A stretch of DNA of 14,429 nt, taken from the NCBI GenBank assembly GCA_030611285.1, contig JAUWQC010000008.1:1-14429 (forward strand), read 5' to 3'. Below the pieces are notes generated by a model. The model had not been told where the DNA came from, ran no database searches, and saw only the letters and a list, made by a program, of their open reading frames with translations. The DNA comes from a bacterium. GTDB taxonomy: Bacteria; Actinomycetota; Humimicrobiia; Humimicrobiales; Humimicrobiaceae. The position numbers and the translations under genes were made by a program. The first letter of the stretch is position 1; each line of letters begins with the position of its first letter. This document shows, piece after piece, positions 1 to 7,538 of the stretch.

Positions 1-937
1 CTGATACCTCTGGATGTGCGCCGATTCTGTAGCAAATTGTAGGTTTGTTAAAACTCTGGGCTTCAGCAACCGGTAAGTCAAACCCTTCCCAATGGGAACA
101 TGTTGCATAAATATTACACGACTTGTATATTAGTGGCATAAGTTCCTCAGGTGCATTGCTGATGGCCAATATTCCCTGGTTCTTAAGCAGTTCTTCATCA
201 TTTTTTGAGCCATATCCAACAGCCAGAAGTTTAATGTTTTTGTATTTTTTAGATAAAGTTTGATAAATATTTGCCAGCTCAGCCAGTCCTTTGTAAGGTT
301 GATTGGTAAGATTTAATCTTCCAACATATAGTATTATGACGTCTTCAGGGCCAGCCCCGATTTTTTTTCTAAAGTTATCAATATCCTCTGTGGATAAAAC
401 TCTTTGCTGGTAGTGGTCACAGCCGTTATAAATATAAGTGGCTTTTCCTCTTATTTTTTTTGGCAGACGGTTTAATAAATATTTAGATACTGCTACTATC
501 TTGTTTGCTTTTCTAAAGTAAGAAAGATTCTGGCTTATTTCCATATATTTAAATCTAATCCTTCTTTTTGGAGGCAGTCCACCTACAGATATTATTCCGT
601 GGTCCACAACTAAAACTGGCATGTTTAACTTGGGTATTAAGCTGTAGAATGGAAATGATTGTATTATAAATAAGTCTACATTTCTACTGTTAAGATAAGG
701 AACCAGTTTTCTTATTCTTCTTTCATAAATTATGGGATTATCTGCGGGTTTAAAGTAGTGAAGCTTTTCTATTCCGTATGATTTTCTATTAGTAAAGGTT
801 TCATCAAAATAATTGCAGTACACTTTACAATTATAGCCTGATTCTGCCAGGCCATCTGCAAGTCTGTCTACTACTAAATCAACTCCATGGCCTTTAATCA
901 TTCTATCAGTTATGAAAGCCAGATTTATTTTTTTCAT
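1..937 (-). CDS. GT4 family glycosyltransferase (GT-B fold), C-terminus cut by window edge
   Basis: My reverse-strand translation from the ATG at 937-935 gives 312 complete codons with no stop before the left edge. The N-terminus (MKKINLAFITDRMIKGHG) is a first Rossmann strand followed by the glycine-rich turn and the helix VDLVVDRLADGLAESG, as in family 4 glycosyltransferases. YNGCDHY (about residues 201-207) and ILYVGRLNLTNQPYKG (about 230-245) mark the linker and the start of the C-terminal nucleotide-sugar domain. HWEGFDLPVAEAQ contains the family EX7E signature, E284 and E292, which binds the donor sugar. The enzyme should transfer a sugar from a nucleotide donor at the cytoplasmic membrane face; the sugar cannot be told from sequence. 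Perhaps 60-80 residues are missing. The start has no clear Shine-Dalgarno sequence. It is divergent from the operon at 1061. Confidence 0.9.
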   Translation of the reverse strand, partial: MKKINLAFITDRMIKGHGVDLVVDRLADGLAESGYNCKVYCNYFDETFTNRKSYGIEKLHYFKPADNPIIYERRIRKLVPYLNSRNVDLFIIQSFPFYSLIPKLNMPVLVVDHGIISVGGLPPKRRIRFKYMEISQNLSYFRKANKIVAVSKYLLNRLPKKIRGKATYIYNGCDHYQQRVLSTEDIDNFRKKIGAGPEDVIILYVGRLNLTNQPYKGLAELANIYQTLSKKYKNIKLLAVGYGSKNDEELLKNQGILAISNAPEELMPLIYKSCNIYATCSHWEGFDLPVAEAQSFNKPTICYRIGAHPEVS

Positions 938-994
938 ATTTTTAAAGTTTTTAGTTTTTTACATTTTATAATAGATTTTGTTTAAAATAAATTG

Positions 995-1009
995 TTTGTT
1001 ATAATTTAT
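995..1009 (+). promoter_or_regulatory. Extended -10 promoter for the plus-strand operon
   Basis: The sequence TTTGTTATAATTTAT contains a perfect TATAAT (1000-1005) preceded by TG with one spacer base (TGTTATAAT), an extended -10 element. A poor -35 (TTGTTT, 978-983) lies 16 bases upstream. Transcription would start near 1012 and give a leader of about 50 bases before the ATG at 1061. The same 15 bases occur in front of the minus-strand operon (12859-12873). For the divergent gene at 937, a weaker minus-strand TATAAA lies at 970-965 with no recognisable -35. Confidence 0.5.
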
Positions 1010-1046
1010 CCTAATTTATTCAAAAAACTTGAGCTTAATCGGTTTT

Positions 1047-1051
1047 AGGAG
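1047..1051 (+). promoter_or_regulatory. Ribosome binding site of the GT2-GT4 gene
   Basis: AGGAG lies 9 bases before the ATG at 1061, a strong Shine-Dalgarno match that fixes this start. Confidence 0.75.
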
Positions 1052-1060
1052 ATTAATTTT

Positions 1061-3574
1061 ATGAGAGATATTCTTACATATCCTCAGATTTCAATTTCAA
1101 TTGTAAATTTAAATGGGAAAGATTATCTTGGGCAGTGCCTTGACAGTATAAAAAACTTAAATTATCCCGAAGATAAATTGGAGATAATTGTCATTGATAA
1201 CGGTTCAAGTGATGATTCTGTAAATTTCATTAAATCAAATTATCCACTGGTAAAATTAATCAGTAATGATAAAAATATGGGTTTTGCCTTTGCAAATAAT
1301 CAGGCAGCAAAAGCAGCAAATGGTGATTATATGGCCTTTTTAAACAATGATACAAGAGTTGATAAGAACTGGCTTATAGAACTTTTAAGACCTATATATA
1401 AGAATAAAGAAGTTGTAGCTTCTGGCTCAAAAGTCCTTTCTATTGACGGAAAAAATATCGATTTTGTTGGAGGAATGATAAATTTTGAAGGAAAGGGCTT
1501 CCAGATAGATTATGGAATTCCTGTAGAAAAAGATAATTATAGCCAGTATAGATACCTTCCTTTTGTAAATGGCGGGGCTATGCTTGTAGACAGGAAGATA
1601 TTTTTAGATACTGGAGGGTTTGATGAAGACTTTTTTGCCTATTATGAAGATGTAGATTTTGGCTGGAGACTATGGGTGCTGGGATATAAAATTGTTTTTG
1701 CACCTGAATCTGTTGTCTATCACCACCACCACGGAACTTCTAAAATCTTCAGTGAGGATAAGCTAAGATTTTTAAAAGAAAGAAATTCTCTGTATTCTAT
1801 TTTTAAAAATTATGATGATGAAAATTTACCAAAAATACTTTCTGCTTCTCTGGCTAATATTTTTAACAGGATTTTTGTTGATTTTAAGTTTGATTATAAG
1901 AGTTATTATGACTTGAGTACTGATAGCTCCAGGGATGCTGAAACTGGTGACCAGAAAATTTCAAAAGAGCCTCTTAGCTCTCTTATGGCAGCCAGAAATT
2001 TTTTTGATGATCTGCCAAAACTTATAGAAAAAAGAGAGAGGATTCAAAGCAGGAGGAAAAGAGACGATAAAGCGTTATTCACCTATTTTAAAGGACAGTT
2101 TCTTGCAGTTTCACCGGATAGGCAATACCAGAAAAATCAGATAGATATGTTAAAATCGCTTGGAATCTATAAAGTATTTGAAAAAGAAATAAAAAGGACA
2201 CTGCTTATAATTTCAAGTGAGGTTGTATCTAAAGAGATGGCAGGTCCTGCAATCAGGGTGTGGAACTTTGCAAAAGTTTTAGCTGAACATATGAATGTAA
2301 TACTGGCTGCTCCGAATAAGGTTAGTCTGCAGGAACAGGAATTTAAAATAATCCAGTTTAGAAATGATGCAGAATTAAAGGAAATTATAAAGGATGTTGA
2401 TATTATATTAACCGGTGGAATGACATTTTCTAAATATGGCAGTATAAAAAAATCAGGTAAATATTTAATTATTGATATTTATGATCCTTATAATCTCGCA
2501 ACCCTGGCTGAATATGAGGATGAACCCATTAAGAAAAGGTTGGAAATCCATAAATCAATTTATTATATTTTTAATGAGCAATTGCACTATGGAGATTTTT
2601 TCATCTGTGCTTCTGAAAGGCAGAGGGATTTCTGGCTGGGAATGCTGGCAGCGCTAAACAGAGTAAATCCTTATTCTTATAATGAGGATCCAACTTTAAA
2701 GAAAATGATAGATGTGGTGCCATTTGGGCTTCCTACTAATAAACCCATTCATACCAGGGAGGTATTAAAAGGCCAGATTGATGGAATTGGAAAGGATGAT
2801 TTTGTAATTATATGGGGTGGTGGGATTTATAACTGGTTTGATCCTTTGACCCTTATAAAATCTATGGCTAGAATTGCTGAAATAAGGGATGATATTAAAC
2901 TGTTCTTTATGGGTGTGAAACATCCCAATCCACAGGTAAGAGAGCTAAGACTGGTAAATGATACTATTGATCTGGCAAAAAAATTAAATATTTTTGGTAA
3001 AAATGTCTTTTTTAATTATGGATGGGTTGAATATAATGAGAGGCAGAATTATCTTTTAGAATCAGATGTAGGGATAATTACCCATCCTGCACATATTGAG
3101 ACAAGATTTTCATTCAGAACCAGAATATTGGATTACATATGGGCTGGTCTACCTATAATTTCAACCAGGGGTGACTGTTTAAGTGAGCTTGTAGAGAAAA
3201 AAGTTTTGGGTATTACCGCAAGAGATGGTAATGTTGAAGATATTGTGAACGCCATAATTAAGCTTGCAGATGATAAAAAATTTTATGATGAATGTTTAAA
3301 TAATTTAAGGAATATTTCAAAAGAATTTATATGGGAGAAAGTGTGTGGCCCCATTATAGCTTTTTGTAGAGACCCAATTCCAACTTCTTACAGAAAAAGA
3401 GAAGGCTTTGAAAATATCTTTGATGATAAGGGTCAAAATTCATTAAAAAAAAATAACACTCACTCGAATAAAAAAGGATTTTCCTACTTAGTGAAAAGAT
3501 TTTTACATCACTTATTTAAAAGTGGCCCCAGGCAGACTTCAAGATTTATATCCAACTATTTAAAGGGCAGATAA
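1061..3574 (+). CDS. Two-domain glycosyltransferase: N-terminal GT2, C-terminal GT4-like
   Basis: The protein has 837 residues. Residues 10-270 form a GT-A/GT2 domain of the rhamnosyltransferase (WbbL-like) type: SISIVNLNG (11-19), VIDNGSSDDS (44-53) for nucleotide binding, FLNNDT (93-98) as the DxD-equivalent metal site, FVNGGAMLV (168-176) and EDVDFGWRLWVLGYK (196-210) with the likely catalytic acid, followed by four histidines (221-224). Residues 280-380 are a charged linker. Residues 380-770 form a GT-B/GT4-like domain: MAGPAIRVWNFAKVLAEH (393-410), IIWGGGIYNWFDP (583-595), THPAHIETRFSFRTRILDYI (674-693) and WAGLPIISTRGD (694-705). The canonical EX7E is replaced by a conserved-looking E-TRFSFRTR-ILD stretch. 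A basic tail (780-837) follows. It is first in the operon with a strong ribosome site. Two sequential sugar additions by one chain is an inference; the donors are unknown. Confidence 0.9.
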   Translation: MRDILTYPQISISIVNLNGKDYLGQCLDSIKNLNYPEDKLEIIVIDNGSSDDSVNFIKSNYPLVKLISNDKNMGFAFANNQAAKAANGDYMAFLNNDTRVDKNWLIELLRPIYKNKEVVASGSKVLSIDGKNIDFVGGMINFEGKGFQIDYGIPVEKDNYSQYRYLPFVNGGAMLVDRKIFLDTGGFDEDFFAYYEDVDFGWRLWVLGYKIVFAPESVVYHHHHGTSKIFSEDKLRFLKERNSLYSIFKNYDDENLPKILSASLANIFNRIFVDFKFDYKSYYDLSTDSSRDAETGDQKISKEPLSSLMAARNFFDDLPKLIEKRERIQSRRKRDDKALFTYFKGQFLAVSPDRQYQKNQIDMLKSLGIYKVFEKEIKRTLLIISSEVVSKEMAGPAIRVWNFAKVLAEHMNVILAAPNKVSLQEQEFKIIQFRNDAELKEIIKDVDIILTGGMTFSKYGSIKKSGKYLIIDIYDPYNLATLAEYEDEPIKKRLEIHKSIYYIFNEQLHYGDFFICASERQRDFWLGMLAALNRVNPYSYNEDPTLKKMIDVVPFGLPTNKPIHTREVLKGQIDGIGKDDFVIIWGGGIYNWFDPLTLIKSMARIAEIRDDIKLFFMGVKHPNPQVRELRLVNDTIDLAKKLNIFGKNVFFNYGWVEYNERQNYLLESDVGIITHPAHIETRFSFRTRILDYIWAGLPIISTRGDCLSELVEKKVLGITARDGNVEDIVNAIIKLADDKKFYDECLNNLRNISKEFIWEKVCGPIIAFCRDPIPTSYRKREGFENIFDDKGQNSLKKNNTHSNKKGFSYLVKRFLHHLFKSGPRQTSRFISNYLKGR

Positions 3575-3604
3575 ACAGGAAAGAGAAAAATTCTCAAAAT
3601 AAGT

Positions 3605-4681
3605 ATGAATTTGGAAAGTCAAAATAAGAAATCAAAAAAAAGGTGGCTTATACTTAGAATCATAAATATTGTAGTTGTGGTGGGCCTTGGGGTATTTCTT
3701 GTTTACTATTTGTTAAATCAGATTGATATAGAAGATATTAAAAGTGCTTTTATTAATATTTATACACCTTCTCTTATAATTGGTTTAATTCTTATTTTCT
3801 CAATTGATTTTTTTAGAGCCTATAGGGCAAAAATTTTAATCGGATCTGGCAAAATCAGAATGGTTGATATGTTTTTGGTTTCCCTTATACGAAATGGCTT
3901 TAACATGGTTCTGCCTGCAAGAACAGGAGAGCTCTCCTACATTTATGTTCTAAGGAGAAAATTTAAATTTCCTGTAGAGATTGGTATTTCAACGCTGATG
4001 ATTGCACTTGTTTTTGATCTGGTCATTGTTTTTTCAATGATTGTCATTTCTATAATTATTGTGGGTATAAATAAATATGCTGTTTCTTCTACCAGTGTTA
4101 TTTTAATTGCTGCAGCACTTCTTATTTCCTCTTTATTGGTTTTGTTTTACCTGTCAAAATTTATAGGGTTTTTTATTAAAATATTTGATAGAACTTTATT
4201 AAAACATAGAATAAGTAAAAGTAAAGTTATTCAAAATATATATAAAAAATTAGTTGAGACCAATAAAAATATTGAATTAATTAAAAAAAGGGGAATATAC
4301 TGGAAAGTATATTTAATCTCAGTACCTTCTCGAATTTTAAAATATACAGCTTATTATTTTTTGATTCATGCAGTACTTAAGCCTATGGGCTTTGGTTTTA
4401 ATGATCTTTCATACTGGGTTATTATACTGGCTACAGCAGCGGCAGAAATATCTGCTGTTCTGCCTACCCATTCTCTTGCAGGCCTGGGCACCTATCAAGG
4501 GGCATTTGCTCTTGCATTTATAATGTTAGGTTTTGGTAAAGAGATATCTATTATAGTTGGGTTTAGTTACCATATTATAAATTTGATTTTTACTATAGCA
4601 TGGTGCCTTATAGCAATGGTTATATTAAGCTTACCTGTCTATAGAATAAAGGAACAAGAATATCAGGAAAGTGGAAAGTAA
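3605..4681 (+). CDS. Lysylphosphatidylglycerol synthase TM region / UPF0104 flippase-like membrane protein
   Basis: This 358-residue protein is almost wholly hydrophobic, with about eight membrane segments, for example near 17-37, 53-70, 126-153, 163-183, 272-287 and 313-343. Two family signatures are visible: RNGFNMVLPARTGELSYIYV (96-115) and VLPTHSLAGLGTYQGAF (285-301), the second matching the glycine-rich motif of the MprF-type flippase domain (AglD/UPF0104). MprF flips lysyl-phosphatidylglycerol; stand-alone members are common in glycan loci and their substrate is mostly unproven. No synthetase domain is attached. It starts 30 bases after the GT2-GT4 stop with no strong Shine-Dalgarno sequence, so coupling to the upstream gene is likely. 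It is only distantly similar to the second copy at 5537. Confidence 0.85.
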   Translation: MNLESQNKKSKKRWLILRIINIVVVVGLGVFLVYYLLNQIDIEDIKSAFINIYTPSLIIGLILIFSIDFFRAYRAKILIGSGKIRMVDMFLVSLIRNGFNMVLPARTGELSYIYVLRRKFKFPVEIGISTLMIALVFDLVIVFSMIVISIIIVGINKYAVSSTSVILIAAALLISSLLVLFYLSKFIGFFIKIFDRTLLKHRISKSKVIQNIYKKLVETNKNIELIKKRGIYWKVYLISVPSRILKYTAYYFLIHAVLKPMGFGFNDLSYWVIILATAAAEISAVLPTHSLAGLGTYQGAFALAFIMLGFGKEISIIVGFSYHIINLIFTIAWCLIAMVILSLPVYRIKEQEYQESGK

Positions 4682-4687
4682 GATTTT

Positions 4688-5533
4688 ATGAAAATATTAA
4701 TCACCGGAAGCAAGGGGCAGTTGGGCATTGAACTGATTGGTATCGCTCCCCAGGAGCATAAGATTTTCGGGTATGATCTTGATATGGATATTACTGACAG
4801 GTATGCTATTGAAAGCAGGTTTTCGAAAGTTAAGCCTGACCTGGTTATTCATTGTGCTGCCTTTACCGATGTTGATAAATGCGAAGACTGCAGGAAAAAA
4901 GCTTTTTTGGTAAATAGCACAGGTACGGAAAATTTAGCAAAAGTTGCAAGAAAATATGACTGCGAATTTGTTTATATAAGCACAGACTATGTTTTTAATG
5001 GAAATAAAGATACGCCTTATGTTGAGGAAGATATACCAGATCCTGTAAGCATATATGGAAAGTCAAAGCTTGCTGGAGAGGAGGCAGTAACTAATATCCT
5101 TGAAAAGTTTTATATTTTAAGAACAACCGGGATTTACAGCAGGTATGGCAAGAATTTTGTAGAAACAATAATAAGAGCTTCAGAAAATTGTAGGGAGATT
5201 GAAGTAGTAGATGACCAGGTATGTACGCCAACCTATAGCCTGGATGTTGCTGAATGCATATATAAACTTATAGAAACTGGAATGTACGGCATCTATCATG
5301 CCACCAATGATGGACAATGTTCATGGTACCAGTTTACAAAAGAAATCTTTAAAATCCTGGGTAAAAGGGTGACTGTAATTCCTGTTAAAAGTGGTAGATT
5401 GGGAGGAAGAGCTTCGAGGCCTTCTTATTCAGTGCTTGCTAACTTAAAACTTAAAAAAAATAAAATATATTTCATGAGACACTGGAAAAAAGCCCTGAAA
5501 GATTTTTTGGAAAGTTGCAGGGTAAATAGCTAA
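4688..5533 (+). CDS. rmlD: dTDP-4-dehydrorhamnose reductase
   Basis: RmlD reduces dTDP-4-dehydro-L-rhamnose to dTDP-L-rhamnose with NAD(P)H, the last step of rhamnose donor synthesis. The 281 residues match the usual family length. The N-terminal Rossmann motif is ITGSKGQLG (5-13). HCAAFTDVDKCE (55-66) is the characteristic second block, FVYISTDYVFNG (94-105) holds the catalytic Thr/Ser region, and YGKSK (123-127) is the SDR YxxxK pair (Y123, K127). The C-terminal RPSYSVL (244-250) is the typical substrate-domain motif. A Shine-Dalgarno GGAAAG (4673-4678) lies inside the end of the preceding gene, 9 bases before the ATG. No RmlA, B or C is present in the window, so they must be elsewhere. An alternative is an NAD-dependent sugar reductase for a related 6-deoxysugar. 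Confidence 0.9.
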   Translation: MKILITGSKGQLGIELIGIAPQEHKIFGYDLDMDITDRYAIESRFSKVKPDLVIHCAAFTDVDKCEDCRKKAFLVNSTGTENLAKVARKYDCEFVYISTDYVFNGNKDTPYVEEDIPDPVSIYGKSKLAGEEAVTNILEKFYILRTTGIYSRYGKNFVETIIRASENCREIEVVDDQVCTPTYSLDVAECIYKLIETGMYGIYHATNDGQCSWYQFTKEIFKILGKRVTVIPVKSGRLGGRASRPSYSVLANLKLKKNKIYFMRHWKKALKDFLESCRVNS

Positions 5534-5536
5534 ACA

Positions 5537-6505
5537 ATGAATAAAAAAATAGCAAACATTACAAGAATTGTAGTAAGTCTTTCCCTTCTTTCATTTTTAA
5601 TTTACAGGAATAAAGATAACTTTGAAAGCATTATAGATAAATTAAAGGATATTAATGTAACTTTTTTGGTTATAGCTGTGCTTCTCTATACTTTAGCTTT
5701 AGCCTGTATACCACTAAGGTGGGGAATACTGCTTAAAGCTCATAATTATTATATTTCAGGTAGTTTCCTGCTGCAGTCTGCATTTATTGGCTTTTTTTAT
5801 AATAATCTGCTTCCAACGAGTATAGGAGGAGATTTTTATCGTGTGTATGATCTTTATAAAAATAAGAATGTACCCATAAATGAAAACATTTCTGCCGTTG
5901 TTATGGAAAGAGTCATTGGCAACATAACCGGTATAACTTATTTTATATTTTCTTTTGCTTTTGGTATATTTGGATATTTAACCAGGGGGACTAAAATAGG
6001 GCTGGCAATTTCGCTTTTTGTTATTTTATTTTTTTTTACCCTGCTTTTCAGGCCAAGGCTGTTTAAAATACATGTCCTGCTTGCAAGATATAGAATCTTT
6101 TCTAAAATAAGGCCTAAGCTAAAGTCTTTTCACCAAATTCTTGTAAGTTACAAATATAAGGTCAAGCATCTGTCTATAAGTTTTTTTTATAGCCTGCTAT
6201 TGCAGTTAATCTTTATGATCAGCTATTATTTTGTTTCACTGTCCCTGGGACTTGACCTTAAATTTTATATGTTCATTTTTGCAGTGCCTTTTGCTTCTTT
6301 AGCTGCAAGTATTCCTATTTCTATTGGTGGTATTGGAATAAGAGAGAATGCAATGGTTTTTGCAGTAATGAGTTTTGGTGTGGTGGAAAGTCAGGCAACT
6401 TTATTTTCTTTTATTATTTTATTTATTATTTTATTTAATGGACTGCTTGGAGGGATTGTATATTTATTTAAAAATGTTTTTTACAGATCCAGAGGTATAA
6501 TTTAA
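5537..6505 (+). CDS. Second UPF0104 / MprF-flippase-like membrane protein
   Basis: The protein has 322 residues and about eight membrane segments, such as 12-23, 42-60, 130-147, 154-170, 212-238, 243-262 and 287-312. It carries the standard family motifs: FYNNLLPTSIGGDFYRVYDL (87-106), MERVIG (123-128) and IPISIGGIGIRENAMV (259-274). These resemble the family consensus more closely than those of the copy at 3605. The gene begins 3 bases after the rmlD stop; a weak AGGG (5519-5522) lies 14 bases upstream, so translational coupling is likely. The role is probably movement or control of a lipid-linked intermediate. This is family inference; the substrate is not readable from sequence. Confidence 0.87.
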   Translation: MNKKIANITRIVVSLSLLSFLIYRNKDNFESIIDKLKDINVTFLVIAVLLYTLALACIPLRWGILLKAHNYYISGSFLLQSAFIGFFYNNLLPTSIGGDFYRVYDLYKNKNVPINENISAVVMERVIGNITGITYFIFSFAFGIFGYLTRGTKIGLAISLFVILFFFTLLFRPRLFKIHVLLARYRIFSKIRPKLKSFHQILVSYKYKVKHLSISFFYSLLLQLIFMISYYFVSLSLGLDLKFYMFIFAVPFASLAASIPISIGGIGIRENAMVFAVMSFGVVESQATLFSFIILFIILFNGLLGGIVYLFKNVFYRSRGII

Positions 6506-6511
6506 TTGTTT

Positions 6512-6516
6512 GGAAG
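6512..6516 (+). promoter_or_regulatory. Ribosome binding site deciding the SGNH gene start
   Basis: GGAAG lies 8 bases before the ATG at 6525. An in-frame TTG at 6510 partly overlaps this site, so it is unlikely to be the start. Confidence 0.65.
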
Positions 6517-6524
6517 TTATAACC

Positions 6525-7400
6525 ATGAAGAAAAATAGAGGAAAAATTCTTTCTACTATAATATTATTTATTATTATTGTTTTACCTGTAATTACCGCTA
6601 ATTCCTGCAATTCTTCTATAGAATCAGAAAAACAATTTAAGGAAGAGGAATCACAATATCCCACATCAAATAATTACCAGGGCCTTAGGACAGAAACAAA
6701 GAATATAAATTTAGAGGAATTGGTTGATAACTACCCCAGGATAGTTTGTTTTGGAGATTCTGTTACCTTTGGATGGAATGTAGATTATAAGGATTCTTAT
6801 CCTAATATATTGGAAAAACTATTACAGAAGGATTACTCGAATGTAAAAGTTATTAACAGTGGTATTGGCGGAGACACAGTAATAGATGCCTTTAATCGAT
6901 TAGAAAGTGATGTTATTAGTTTTAAACCTCATTTAATTATAATTAATCTTGGACTAAATGATGGCTGGATCCAGGAGGTGGTTGAAGATGGAAACGGTGG
7001 TGAAGTTGAAGAGCCTTCAGATAATGAAAATAAAGAGATAGGTTTAAATACCAATGTTGATCTTGAAACTTTTAAGAAATATTATTGCGACATCATAGAG
7101 ATAATAGAGTTAGCAGATATTAAAATCATTTTAATGGGAATAAACCCGGTTCCAGGTGATCCTTCTCTTGTAAATGATAATATCGCAGGAGGGCAGATAG
7201 AAATTTATAAAATGTATAATGAGCAAGTTAGAGAAATAGGTTTAGATAGTAATCTGGTCTATTTAGATTTATGGAGTATCTTTAACCAGGATTATAAAGT
7301 TCATGATTATTTGCAGAATGATGGCATTCATCCTAATGAGAATGGGTTAAAACTAATAGCAAAAAGTATATATGATGCTTTAAAAATATGTGATTTTTAA
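6525..7400 (+). CDS. Exported SGNH/GDSL-type hydrolase, probable lipoprotein
   Basis: From the ATG at 6525 the product is 291 residues. A basic start (MKKNRGK) and hydrophobic core lead to VITANSC, a loose lipobox with Cys28, so the enzyme is probably anchored outside the membrane. The four SGNH blocks are present: FGDSVTFGW with nucleophile Ser79, NSGIGGDT with the block II glycine, LGLND with Asn145, and DGIHP with Asp266 and His269. Family members remove acyl or acetyl groups from glycans or lipids, which suggests deacetylation of the surface polysaccharide made here (inference). Unusual is an acidic, low-complexity insert of about 30 residues directly after GLND (about 147-178, rich in E, D, G and N). 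It lies 19 bases after the flippase-like gene. Confidence 0.85.
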   Translation: MKKNRGKILSTIILFIIIVLPVITANSCNSSIESEKQFKEEESQYPTSNNYQGLRTETKNINLEELVDNYPRIVCFGDSVTFGWNVDYKDSYPNILEKLLQKDYSNVKVINSGIGGDTVIDAFNRLESDVISFKPHLIIINLGLNDGWIQEVVEDGNGGEVEEPSDNENKEIGLNTNVDLETFKKYYCDIIEIIELADIKIILMGINPVPGDPSLVNDNIAGGQIEIYKMYNEQVREIGLDSNLVYLDLWSIFNQDYKVHDYLQNDGIHPNENGLKLIAKSIYDALKICDF

Positions 7401-7482
7401 TAAATAGTTAAAGTTAAGTTTAGAAGAAAATATAATTTATTTTGTTTTAATTATAAAAACTTTTATGGTGATTATATTAATT

Positions 7483-7510
7483 TTGAATTAAAATCTATAA
7501 TATTTAGAAT
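7483..7510 (+). promoter_or_regulatory. Possible internal promoter before the GT-C gene
   Basis: TTGAAT (7483-7488) and TAGAAT (7505-7510) are 16 bases apart and match the -35 and -10 consensus at 4 and 5 of 6 positions. They sit in a 138-base AT-rich gap, the longest in this gene group, and would start a transcript about 20 bases before the ATG at 7539. The gap holds no ORF or hairpin that I can support. Confidence 0.3.
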
Positions 7511-7538
7511 ATAAGGTAACACAAAAGACGAGAATGCT

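Noticed and set aside
2472..2657. 61-codon open frame on the plus strand
   Set aside because: It lies wholly inside the GT4-like half of the two-domain glycosyltransferase in another frame, with no ribosome site or recognisable protein features.
3583..3595. GAGAA-AAA-TTCTC palindrome before the first flippase-like gene
   Set aside because: A 5-base-pair stem with a 3-base loop in AT-rich DNA is expected by chance.
6510..6524. TTG at 6510 as the start of the SGNH gene
   Set aside because: It overlaps the GGAAG ribosome site that is well placed for the ATG at 6525, and the ATG gives a normal signal peptide.
6464..6664. 66-codon open frame on the minus strand
   Set aside because: It is antisense to the end of the flippase-like gene and the start of the SGNH gene; no start signals and no protein-like pattern.
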